Below, piece by piece: positions 15,957 to 23,255 of a DNA stretch of 31,525 nucleotides (the first letter of the stretch is position 1; the number at the start of each line of letters is the position of its first letter). The position numbers and the translations under genes are program-made. Source of the DNA: a virus. The DNA lies in the IMG/VR virus record IMGVR_UViG_3300025728_000346, positions 1-31,525 of that record; one strand, given 5' to 3'. The notes under the pieces are model-generated. The model ran no database searches and was not told the origin of the DNA. It was given only the letters and a program-made list of their open reading frames with translations.

Positions 15957-16452
15957 GCGCTGCCTGGTTGGGGCGGTGCTGGCTATCGCCGCCACGCTGC
16001 CCGGCTTTCAGTCGCTGCATACCTCCGTGGACGGGCTGAAACTGATTGCCGATTATGAAGGCTGTCGCCTGCAGCCGTATCAGTGTAGCGCGGGTGTCTG
16101 GACCGACGGCATCGGCAACACGTCCGGCGTGACGCCCGGCAAAACCATCACCGAACGGCAGGCGGCGCAGGGGCTAATCAGCAACGTGCTGATTGTCGAA
16201 CGGGCGCTGGAGAAGTGCGTCGTGCCGCCGGTGCCGCAAAAGGTCTATGACGCCGTGGTGTCATTTGCCTTCAACGTCGGCACCGGCAGCGCCTGCAGCT
16301 CCATGCTGGTGAAACTGCTCAATCAAAAGCGCTGGGCGGATGCCTGCCGCCAGCTTCCGCGCTGGGTGTACGTCAAAGGCGCGTTTAATCAAGGGCTGGA
16401 TAACCGCCGCGCGCGGGAAATGGCCTGGTGCCTGAAAGGGGCAGGGGAATGA
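15937..16452 (+). CDS. Signal-anchor-release lysozyme with P1 Lyz-type cysteine switch
   Basis: Peptidoglycan hydrolase of glycoside hydrolase family 24, 171 residues, in the position of P2 K but of a different type. Residues 8-22 (RCLVGAVLAIAATLP) form a weak, Ala/Gly-rich N-terminal anchor typical of signal-arrest-release enzymes. The catalytic set is Glu-41, Cys-50 and Thr-56 (EGCRLQPYQCSAGVWTDGIG). Cys-9 in the anchor and Cys-43 complete the arrangement known in P1 Lyz (Cys-13, 44, 51). In P1 Lyz the catalytic Cys is blocked by a disulfide until the anchor leaves the membrane. GGGGGAAT precedes the ATG. The stop overlaps lysB as ATGA. Confidence 0.93.
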   Translation: MNPSIVKRCLVGAVLAIAATLPGFQSLHTSVDGLKLIADYEGCRLQPYQCSAGVWTDGIGNTSGVTPGKTITERQAAQGLISNVLIVERALEKCVVPPVPQKVYDAVVSFAFNVGTGSACSSMLVKLLNQKRWADACRQLPRWVYVKGAFNQGLDNRRAREMAWCLKGAGE

Positions 16453-16877
16453 CTCGCACTCTGGCGATTATGCTCGCTCTGGTTATTGCTGCGCTGGGCT
16501 GGCAGTCGTGGCGGCTGAACAATGCCCGCCACACTATCGAGACGCAAGGCGAACAGCTGGAGGTTAAAGCGCAGGACCTGGCGAAGAAAAACAGCCAACT
16601 GATCGGCCTTTCCATTCTGACCGAAACCAACAGCCGGGCGCAGATGCGGCTTTATGCGGCAGCGGAGCAAACCACCGCGCTGCTACGCAACCGGCAGCAT
16701 CGGATTGAGGAACTGAAACGTGAGAACGAAGTTTTACGCCGCTGGGCTGACACTCCTTTGCCTGCTGACATTATCCGGCTGCGGGAACGTCCGGCCCTCG
16801 CCGGAGGTGCAGCTTACCGTCAATGGTTGTCCGAGAGTGACGCCGTGCAGCCTGAACCCGTCAGCGCCGCGCACTAA
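16449..16877 (+). CDS. lysB: Inner-membrane spanin subunit, LysB type
   Basis: Rz-like i-spanin of 142 residues that, with the lipoprotein encoded inside it, disrupts the outer membrane in the last step of lysis. Residues 1-20 (MTRTLAIMLALVIAALGWQS) are an N-terminal transmembrane anchor. Residues about 25-105 are a periplasmic coiled coil rich in Glu, Gln and Lys. ATG 16449 is chosen because AGGGG precedes it and it overlaps the endolysin stop (ATGA). The o-spanin gene lies in another frame from 16720. Confidence 0.9.
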   Translation: MTRTLAIMLALVIAALGWQSWRLNNARHTIETQGEQLEVKAQDLAKKNSQLIGLSILTETNSRAQMRLYAAAEQTTALLRNRQHRIEELKRENEVLRRWADTPLPADIIRLRERPALAGGAAYRQWLSESDAVQPEPVSAAH

Positions 16878-17007
16878 CGGCGACCTGAACGCGATGCTGG
16901 ATGAAACCGAGGCCGCCTGGGCGGTCTGTGCTGACAAAGTGGACACGATAGTGACGTGTCAGGAGCGAAACAGTGAACAAGCCGCAGTCCTTACGCCGCG
17001 CCCTTAA
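16720..17007 (+). CDS. lysC: Outer-membrane spanin lipoprotein, LysC type
   Basis: Rz1-like o-spanin nested in and running past lysB in another frame, starting at GTG 16720. Residues 1-20 are a signal peptide with lipobox Leu-18-Ser-Gly-Cys-21, so the mature lipoprotein begins at Cys-21 and has about 75 residues. Three further Cys-containing spots (CPRVTPC, CADK, CQER) may form disulfides. The end overlaps R by 35 nt. The arrangement is the usual P2 lysB/lysC overlap. Confidence 0.9.
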   Translation: MRTKFYAAGLTLLCLLTLSGCGNVRPSPEVQLTVNGCPRVTPCSLNPSAPRTNGDLNAMLDETEAAWAVCADKVDTIVTCQERNSEQAAVLTPRP

Positions 17008-17404
17008 TAAGGCGATACCCTATGTGCGCGATAACCCGGACAAGCTGCATCTGTTCGTGGATAACGGTTCCCTGGTGGCAACCGGCGCGCTGTCTATGTC
17101 GTGGGAATATCGTTACACCCTGAACGTGGTGATCGAGGATTTCAGCGGTGACCAGAATCTGCTGATGGCACCGGTGCTACTGTGGCTGAAAGCTAATCAG
17201 ACAGATGCCATTAATAACCCCGTCCTGCGTGAAAAACTGTTCACCTTTGAGGTAGATATTCTGCGCAACGACGTGTGCGATATCAGCCTGAACCTGCACC
17301 TGACGGAGCGCGTGCTGATCAGCACCGATGGCGGGATCTCGACGGTTGAGGCGGAGCCTGAACCCGACGAACCAGAAGAAATGTGGACGGTGAAACGTGG
17401 ATAA
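16973..17404 (+). CDS. R: Tail completion protein gpR
   Basis: Tail completion protein needed for head-tail joining, 143 residues (P2 155). It is recognised by SLRRALNKAIPYVRDNPDKLHLFVDNG at the start and the family's RYTLNVVIEDFSGD. GTG 16973 is supported by AGGAG 7 nt upstream. The last 20 residues are strongly acidic and differ between relatives. It overlaps S by 8 nt. Confidence 0.93.
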   Translation: MNKPQSLRRALNKAIPYVRDNPDKLHLFVDNGSLVATGALSMSWEYRYTLNVVIEDFSGDQNLLMAPVLLWLKANQTDAINNPVLREKLFTFEVDILRNDVCDISLNLHLTERVLISTDGGISTVEAEPEPDEPEEMWTVKRG

Positions 17405-17843
17405 TCTGCATAAAGTGGACGCCTGGCTGGCAGCACTGCTGGCGAATCTGGAGCCTGCCGCACGTCAGCGCATGATGCGGGAGCTGGCGCAAGAGTTGCG
17501 CCGGAATCAGCAAAACAATATTCGGCTGCAGCGCAACCCGGACGGAAGCGGATACGAGCCGCGTAAAGTCACGGCCAGAACGAAAAAGGGGCGCATTAAG
17601 CGGCAGATGTTTGCGAAGCTGCGCACGGCTAAATACCTGAAAACTGCAACCAGCGCGGATTCAGCCAGCGTGCAGTTTGCAGGGATGGTGCAGCGGATTG
17701 CGCGGGTGCATCATTACGGATTGCGGGAAAGAACCGCTGCCAGAGCCCCCGCAGTCCGTTACGCAGAACGCCAACTGCTTGGTATAAACAATGAACTGGA
17801 AATTTTTACTCAAGATACATTTTTGAGATGGATAAGAACATAA
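17397..17843 (+). CDS. S: Tail completion/virion morphogenesis protein gpS
   Basis: Second tail completion protein, 148 residues (P2 150), of the phage virion morphogenesis family. It starts at GTG 17397 inside the end of R. Typical features are a basic middle (PRKVTARTKKGRIKRQMFAKLR) and VHHYGLRERTAARAPAVRYAERQLLG. From about 17780 base composition becomes AT-rich and the last 20 residues look unlike the usual ending, which suggests that the junction of the inserted downstream gene lies within the 3' end of S. The reading frame remains intact. Confidence 0.9.
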   Translation: MDNLHKVDAWLAALLANLEPAARQRMMRELAQELRRNQQNNIRLQRNPDGSGYEPRKVTARTKKGRIKRQMFAKLRTAKYLKTATSADSASVQFAGMVQRIARVHHYGLRERTAARAPAVRYAERQLLGINNELEIFTQDTFLRWIRT

Positions 17844-17869
17844 TTGAGTACAAATTTTAGCTATCGCAA

Positions 17870-18850
17870 TTAAAATTTAAAATTTAACGGGTGATTAACG
17901 CTTATCTCTCTTAGTCGTCCCTCTTTTATTGTGTAGTTTCCTCTTTTTGATATTAACTTCCCACCACATTTACATAGTTTATTATGAGTAATGGTTTTAT
18001 TAACTATAATGAAGTCCCTTTTATCGAATAACGCGATGACTTCTTCCGTATTACCACATTGATTACATATCACTGTGAGATTAGGTAGGTCAGTGTATGG
18101 AATAAGATCGTAGCCGCAACGGTCAGTTGCGATGTAATGGCCTAGGAATGGGTAACCCCTACTTTCGGATACATCTCTGTATGTGTTAGTGATGCCTGCT
18201 ATTAAATTCAATATCTCATCATATTCTCGAGCGTTTCTCATAGTTACCCAGCATTCTCTGTCTTCATAACTGTACTCTCGGCCTGCAACACAAATAGCTG
18301 TTAAATAAGGTTCATCTGCTAGGTAAATTTTCATGTACCTTTCGGCTTCGGACAACCCATTCTCTTTTAGATCAGTGTTCAGGGCAAAAATAACAGAGCG
18401 AGGTCTGCTGATTGGTTGATGGATTGTTTCATTCTCATCTTTTAAATGATCTTGAAGGTATGTGAAACTTGTGTTGACCAGTTTTGCGCTCGCATGAGCT
18501 GTTTTTAATTCTCGAGAATTTAACTTTGTTTTAACTTCAATGGTATATAACACAGATTCAATTGGGAATAGACCTACACTTTCATCGATTAGTATCGGCG
18601 GTAGTATTGCTTTGTTGTAAATGACAATGTCAATTTGAGGTGAAGGAGTATTACCGTAAGCATCAATTATCTGACCTGTGCCAATTCCAATATCAGCTGG
18701 TAAAAGTGGTCTAAAAAGTTTACTTAATAAAATCTCAAGAACAGCTCCTTTCACACCTTTATGTGTGATTTTGGCAGCAGCCCTTGCTTGGGCAATGGCT
18801 GCTGCAATTTTACCTCTTAATAATGCTTGATATTGATTTTTATCTTCCAT
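17870..18850 (-). CDS. DUF6602-type PD-(D/E)xK protein with zinc ribbon
   Basis: AT-rich gene on the opposite strand between late operons O-S and V-G. The 326-residue protein has the nuclease-like DUF6602 pattern: Glu-39 (AVLEILL), a GIGTGQIIDAYGN strand-turn, Asp-74 (PQIDIVIYN) and Glu-105-x-Lys-107 (YTIEVKTKL), which is the D-ExK arrangement of restriction-type nucleases. Residues 262-300 hold Cys-262-x2-Cys-265 and Cys-293-x-Cys-295, a zinc-ribbon-like element. AGGG precedes ATG 18850. It is not part of P2. The probable role is defence against other phages or DNA, but neither cleavage activity nor target can be read from sequence. A late Ogr box lies between it and V. Confidence 0.8.
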   Translation of the reverse strand: MEDKNQYQALLRGKIAAAIAQARAAAKITHKGVKGAVLEILLSKLFRPLLPADIGIGTGQIIDAYGNTPSPQIDIVIYNKAILPPILIDESVGLFPIESVLYTIEVKTKLNSRELKTAHASAKLVNTSFTYLQDHLKDENETIHQPISRPRSVIFALNTDLKENGLSEAERYMKIYLADEPYLTAICVAGREYSYEDRECWVTMRNAREYDEILNLIAGITNTYRDVSESRGYPFLGHYIATDRCGYDLIPYTDLPNLTVICNQCGNTEEVIALFDKRDFIIVNKTITHNKLCKCGGKLISKRGNYTIKEGRLREISVNHPLNFKF

Positions 18851-18899
18851 AAGAGACCCTGTGAATCAAAAGAGTTTGAAAGTAATAATATTAGGAATT

Positions 18900-18917
18900 T
18901 GTACTAATAACCACACA
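18900..18917. promoter_or_regulatory. Ogr box of the V operon
   Basis: TGT-N12-ACA, extended to TTGT-N12-ACAA, lies between the DUF6602 gene and V. Its centre is about 55 nt from the V ATG and about 58 nt from the start of the divergent cargo gene. The expected RNA start for V falls at or next to its ATG, and no good Shine-Dalgarno sequence precedes V. No clear -10 element is seen. Confidence 0.7.
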
Positions 18918-18963
18918 AACTGCAAACGGCATATACAAAGACAATTAGTGGCAATCTACAGAC

Positions 18964-19542
18964 ATGAACGCACAACTCACAGAAATCATGCGCCTTATCA
19001 CCAACCTGATCCGCACCGGCACCGTGACCGAAGTGGACCGGGAGAACTGGCTGTGCCGGGTAAAGGTGGGCGAACTTCAAACCAACTGGATTAACTGGCT
19101 GACGCTGCGCGCCGGTGGTGCCCGAACATGGTGGTGCCCGTCGCCGGATGAGCAGGTAGTGGTCCTGAGCATGGGCGGCAATCTCGAAACCGCGTTTGCG
19201 TTGCCTGCTATTTACTCCAGCCAGTTTGCACCGCCATCGGATTCAGTGGACGGCAGCGTGACGCAGTACCCCGACGGCGGCTGGTTTGAGTACGAACCCG
19301 CCACCGGGCGCTGGCACGTCCGGGGCATCAAATCCATGGTGATCGAGGCGGCCGACAATATCACCTTCAAAACCTTGGAGTTAGTTGTGGAGGCCGACAC
19401 CACGCGCATCAACAGCGAGGTGGTGATCAACGGCGCTGTCACCCAGGGCGGAGGCCCGATGAGTTCCAACGGGATCGTGGTGGATGACCATGCCCATATC
19501 AAAGTCATGAAGGGCGGCGACACGTCGGGAGGACCTGTATGA
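18964..19542 (+). CDS. V: Baseplate spike protein gpV
   Basis: Tip of the contractile tail that pierces the outer membrane; 192 residues (P2 211). The OB-fold part is recognisable (TEVDRENWLCRVKVG, LTLRAGGARTWWCPSPDEQVV), then a short repetitive beta stretch. The end DDHAHIKVMKGGDTSGGP keeps a His-x-His that in P2 binds the iron at the spike apex. ATG 18964 agrees with P2 V in position but lacks a ribosome-binding site. It overlaps W as ATGA. Confidence 0.93.
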   Translation: MNAQLTEIMRLITNLIRTGTVTEVDRENWLCRVKVGELQTNWINWLTLRAGGARTWWCPSPDEQVVVLSMGGNLETAFALPAIYSSQFAPPSDSVDGSVTQYPDGGWFEYEPATGRWHVRGIKSMVIEAADNITFKTLELVVEADTTRINSEVVINGAVTQGGGPMSSNGIVVDDHAHIKVMKGGDTSGGPV

Positions 19543-19898
19543 CGGTGTATCTCGGCATGAGTCAGAGCAACGGCAAAGCCATTACTGACACGGATCATCT
19601 GCGCCAGTCGGTGCGCGATATCCTGCAGACACCGCAGGGCAGCCGAATTGCCCGGCGTGAATATGGCTCCCTGTTGTCCGTGCTGATCGACCAGCCGCAG
19701 AACCCGGCGCTGCGCCTGCAGATCATGTCTGCGGTGTATATGGCCCTGAGTCGCTGGGAACCTCGCCTGACGCTGGAATCCATCACCATCCGCTCTAACT
19801 TTGACGGTTCCATGCTGGTTGACCTTACCGGACAGCGCAACAGCGGCGCGCCGGTTTCCCTTTCCGTATCAACAGGAGCAGACAATGGCGGTCATTGA
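19539..19898 (+). CDS. W: Baseplate wedge protein gpW
   Basis: gp25-like baseplate wedge subunit, 119 residues (P2 115). The core DTDHLRQSVRDILQTPQGSRIARREYGS is diagnostic for the family. GGAGG lies before ATG 19539, which overlaps the V stop. The gene overlaps the start of J by 14 nt. Confidence 0.94.
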   Translation: MTVYLGMSQSNGKAITDTDHLRQSVRDILQTPQGSRIARREYGSLLSVLIDQPQNPALRLQIMSAVYMALSRWEPRLTLESITIRSNFDGSMLVDLTGQRNSGAPVSLSVSTGADNGGH

Positions 19899-20793
19899 CC
19901 TTTCCCAGCTCCCCGCACCGCAGATAGTGGACGTGCCGGATTTTGAAACGCTACTGGCGGAGCGCAAAGCCGCCTTTGTGGCGCTCTATCCGGCTGACGA
20001 ACAGGCTGCAGTCGCCCGCACGCTGGCCCTGGAGTCTGAACCCATCACAAAACAGCTGCAGGAAAGCACCTACCGCGAAGTCCTGCTGCGCCAACGCATC
20101 AACGAGGCCGCGCAGGCGGTCATGGTGGCGTATGCCCTCGGCGGTGATCTGGACCAACTTGCCGCCAACTACAACGTCAACCGCCTGACGGTAACGCCAG
20201 CTGACAACGACGCCGTGCCGCCGGTTGCCGCAGTGATGGAAAGCGATGACGCGCTGCGCCTGCGCGTGCCTGCGGCATTCGAAGGGCTGTCCGTTGCGGG
20301 GCCGACGGCGGCCTATGAGTTTCACGCAAGAAGTGCGGACGGGCGCGTAGCTGATGCCAGCGCAACCAGCCCGGCACCGGCTGAGGTCGTGCTGACCGTA
20401 CTGAGCCGGGAGGGTGATGGAACGGCAGAGAATGACCTGCTGGCCGTGGTTGAAAAAGCGCTGAACAGTGAAAGCGTGCGCCCGGTGGCGGACCATCTGA
20501 CGGTGCGCAGTGCCGAAATTATCGCGTACAGCGTGGATGCAACCCTCTTTCTCTATCCGGGACCGGAGGCTGAACCGGTGATGGCAGCGGCAAAAGCCAG
20601 CCTGCAGAAATACATCGCCAGCCAGACGCGACTCGGACGTGATATCCGCCGTAGTGCCCTATATGCCGCGCTGCATGTCGAAGGTGTACAGCGTGTGGAG
20701 CTGGCGTCTCCGTTGAATGATGTGGTGCTGGACAAAACGCAGGCCGCCTCCTGCACGCAGTCGAATGTGACCAACGGAGGCACAGATGAATAG
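19885..20793 (+). CDS. J: Baseplate protein gpJ
   Basis: Baseplate assembly protein J at the edge of the P2 baseplate, 302 residues as in P2. ATG 19885 is chosen because AGGAG lies just before it and the encoded MAVIDLSQLPAPQIVDVPDFE is the usual start. The upstream extension of the frame only shadows W. It overlaps I by 8 nt. Confidence 0.94.
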   Translation: MAVIDLSQLPAPQIVDVPDFETLLAERKAAFVALYPADEQAAVARTLALESEPITKQLQESTYREVLLRQRINEAAQAVMVAYALGGDLDQLAANYNVNRLTVTPADNDAVPPVAAVMESDDALRLRVPAAFEGLSVAGPTAAYEFHARSADGRVADASATSPAPAEVVLTVLSREGDGTAENDLLAVVEKALNSESVRPVADHLTVRSAEIIAYSVDATLFLYPGPEAEPVMAAAKASLQKYIASQTRLGRDIRRSALYAALHVEGVQRVELASPLNDVVLDKTQAASCTQSNVTNGGTDE

Positions 20794-21391
20794 CCTGCTG
20801 CCGCCTGGCTCATCGCCGCTTGAGCGTAGACTGGCGCAGAGCTGTAGCGGGATTTCCGGGCTGGAGGTGCCATTGCGCGATCTGTGGAACCCGGCAACCT
20901 GTCCGGTCAGTTTCCTGCCGTATCTGGCGTGGGCCTTTTCCGTTGACCGCTGGGACGAGAGCTGGACGGAGAGCGTGAAGCGCAGGGTGGTGCAGGATGC
21001 GTTCTATATCCATCAGCACAAAGGGACGACCAGCGCAGTGCGTCGGGTGGTGGAGCCGTTCGGTTTCCTGATCCGCATTATCGAATGGTGGCAGACCGGT
21101 GAACAGCCGGGCACGTTTCGCCTGGATATCGGCGTGCAGGACCATGGCATCACAGAAGAAACCTATCTGGAGCTGGAGCGCCTCATCAGCGACGCCAAAC
21201 CCTGCAGCCGTCATCTGATCGGTATGTCCATCAATCTGCAGACCAGCGGGCCGTATTTCGTCGGCGCGGCCACCTACACCGGCGAAGAAATTACGATTTA
21301 CCCGTACATCAATGAAACCATTATTTCCGGCGGCACCGCCTTTGAGGGCGGGGCGGTCCACGTTATCGACACAGTGAGAGTGAATCCATGA
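20786..21391 (+). CDS. I: Baseplate/tail protein gpI
   Basis: Connects the baseplate with the tail fibres; 201 residues (P2 176). Its family signature is visible: CPVSFLPYLAWAFSVDRWDESW and the HKGTTSAVRRVVEPFGF segment. The extra 20-25 residues are at the C-terminus (TGEEITIYPYINETIISGG). It overlaps J and H by a few bases. Confidence 0.93.
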   Translation: MNSLLPPGSSPLERRLAQSCSGISGLEVPLRDLWNPATCPVSFLPYLAWAFSVDRWDESWTESVKRRVVQDAFYIHQHKGTTSAVRRVVEPFGFLIRIIEWWQTGEQPGTFRLDIGVQDHGITEETYLELERLISDAKPCSRHLIGMSINLQTSGPYFVGAATYTGEEITIYPYINETIISGGTAFEGGAVHVIDTVRVNP

Positions 21392-22719
21392 GCGCAAAAT
21401 TCTACACCCTGCTGACGGAGATCGGCGCGGCGAAACTGGCTAGCGCCGCCGCGCTCGGCGTCCCGCTGAAAATTACCCAGATGGCGGTGGGCGACGGCGG
21501 CGGTGTACTCCCTACACCCAGCGCGCAGCAGACCAGACTAATTGCTGAGAAGCGCCGGGCCGATCTCAATATGCTGTACATCGACCCGCAGAACAGCAGC
21601 CAGATTATTGCCGAACAGGTGATCCCCGAAACCGAGGGCGGGTGGTGGATTCGTGAGGTCGGGCTGTTCGATGATACCGGCGCGCTGATTGCCGTCGGCA
21701 ACTGCCCGGAAAGCTACAAGCCGCAGCTGGCTGAGGGGAGTGGGCGTACGCAGACCGTGCGCATGGTGCTGATCACCAGTAGCACCGACAACATCACCCT
21801 GAAAATTGACCCTGCCGTGGTGCTGGCAACGCGCAAATATGTCGACGACAAGGTGCTGGAGCTGAAGGTTTATGTGGATGACCAGATGGCGAAGCATCTT
21901 GCTGCCGCTGATCCGCATTCGCAGTACGCCCCGAAAGAAAGTCCGACCCTGACGGGCACACCCAAAACGCCGACGGCACCGGCGGGAACGAATACAACCC
22001 AGATTGCCAGCACGGCATTTGTGCAGGCGGTGGTGACGGTACTCAATAATGCGCTGGCACTGAAAGCGCCGCTGGCTAATCCTGCCCTGACGGGAACACC
22101 GACGGCACCCACTGCAGCACAGACCACCAACAACACGCAAATTGCTACAACGGCCTTTGTAAAGTCAGCGCTGGCAGCCCTGGTGGGTTCATCCCCTGCG
22201 GCGCTGGATACCCTGAACGAACTGGCGGCCGCGCTGGGTAACGATCCGAACTTTGCCACCACCATTACGAATGCGCTGGCAGGAAAGCAACCTCTGGACA
22301 ATACACTATCCGCGTTATCTGGGAAAAATGTCGAGGCATTGCTGCAATATCTGGGGGTGAAGAGCGCAGCCCTTCGCGATGTGGGAACCGCCAGCGGACA
22401 GATCCCTGATATGAATGCGTTTAGTTCAGGAGGCAGCAGTAACGCTAAATTCACTAAACTGCCTGATGGAACTGTTATTCAGCGTGGAAGTGCATCAGTA
22501 CCATATGGCGGGGCAACAATTACGCTTCCGACAGCTATGCCGTCGTCAAACTATGTTGTGCTGGGGATGGATTTGGACGGGACTGTGGGGAGTGGCGGAA
22601 TGATTGCGGGTAATCCCCTGACCGCAACAACACTGCATCTACATGGCATTAACTGGAATGGGGGAACGACAAACGATAGCTCCCCTGGGGCGATGTGCTG
22701 GATGGCGATTTCATTATGA
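21388..22719 (+). CDS. H: Tail fibre protein gpH
   Basis: Receptor-binding fibre, 443 residues, shorter than the 669 of P2 H. Residues 1-160 are the conserved baseplate-attachment part (MSAKFYTLLTEIGAAKLASA; WWIREVGLFDDTGALIAVGN). Residues 180-265 contain two 46-residue fibre repeats. The last 100 residues (from about nt 22410) are Gly/Ser/Thr-rich beta structure with a drop in GC content, ending in MCWMAISL. That end is the variable receptor-binding tip and looks exchanged as a unit with gene G. It overlaps G as ATGA. Confidence 0.93.
   Translation: MSAKFYTLLTEIGAAKLASAAALGVPLKITQMAVGDGGGVLPTPSAQQTRLIAEKRRADLNMLYIDPQNSSQIIAEQVIPETEGGWWIREVGLFDDTGALIAVGNCPESYKPQLAEGSGRTQTVRMVLITSSTDNITLKIDPAVVLATRKYVDDKVLELKVYVDDQMAKHLAAADPHSQYAPKESPTLTGTPKTPTAPAGTNTTQIASTAFVQAVVTVLNNALALKAPLANPALTGTPTAPTAAQTTNNTQIATTAFVKSALAALVGSSPAALDTLNELAAALGNDPNFATTITNALAGKQPLDNTLSALSGKNVEALLQYLGVKSAALRDVGTASGQIPDMNAFSSGGSSNAKFTKLPDGTVIQRGSASVPYGGATITLPTAMPSSNYVVLGMDLDGTVGSGGMIAGNPLTATTLHLHGINWNGGTTNDSSPGAMCWMAISL
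21940..22177 (+). repeat. Tandem 46-codon fibre repeat in H
   Basis: Two units start 138 nt apart (21940 and 22078), with protein text SPTLTGTPKTPTAP and NPALTGTPTAPTA followed by TQIA(S/T)TAFV. Such units are common in enterobacterial tail fibres and can change in number by recombination. Confidence 0.85.
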
Positions 22720-23120
22720 ATAAATTCTATTTTTCTGCCGGGAACCCGGGCTTTTATGTTGATGGCGCGTCTGCTGTTCCTTTTGATGCGGTTGAAGTTT
22801 CAGAGGATATATATAGCGCATTCATTGGAGTGCCCTGGCCCGAAGGTAAACAATTAGGTGCTGATGTAAAGGGGTCACCTGCCTGGGTTGATATCCTGCC
22901 TCTAACGGAGCAGGAGCTCACGATCAAAGCCGATGCTTACAAACAGCGATTACTCTCAGCCGCAGATGACTTCATCTCCGACTGGAAACTGGAGTTGATG
23001 CTTGGAACCATCAGCGAAGCAGATAAAGTCACTTTAACCGAATGGATGGCCTACAAGAGAGCTGTTAAGGCCGTGGATACCAATGAGCCATTAGCGATTG
23101 TCTGGCCGAGTACACCATAA
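22716..23120 (+). CDS. G: Tail fibre assembly protein gpG
   Basis: Chaperone for the fibre tip, 134 residues, of the caudoviral tail fibre assembly family. It starts at ATG 22716, overlapping the H stop. MNKFYFSAGNPGFYVDG and the C-terminal LTEWMAYKRAVKAVD are characteristic. Its base composition resembles the H tip, in keeping with joint exchange. The next 135 nt to the acyltransferase contain no gene; TTGTAG-N17-TGATAG there is a weak promoter candidate. Confidence 0.93.
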   Translation: MNKFYFSAGNPGFYVDGASAVPFDAVEVSEDIYSAFIGVPWPEGKQLGADVKGSPAWVDILPLTEQELTIKADAYKQRLLSAADDFISDWKLELMLGTISEADKVTLTEWMAYKRAVKAVDTNEPLAIVWPSTP

Positions 23121-23255
23121 AGAGAGTGGTTCGCCAGAGTAGTATTCTTTTTAAGCAGATTTTAGAGGCTCAGGGTAACTTATCACTGTGACTTGTGCTT
23201 GTAGGCTGGGTTATTGAGTTGTGATAGCATCTCCCAAAAACTAATGAGAGTGAAA

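Noticed and set aside
17852-17878. AAATTTTA / TAAAATTT hairpin between S and the DUF6602 gene
   Set aside because: Eight A/T-only pairs with an 11-nt loop overlapping a stop codon; too weak to call a terminator.
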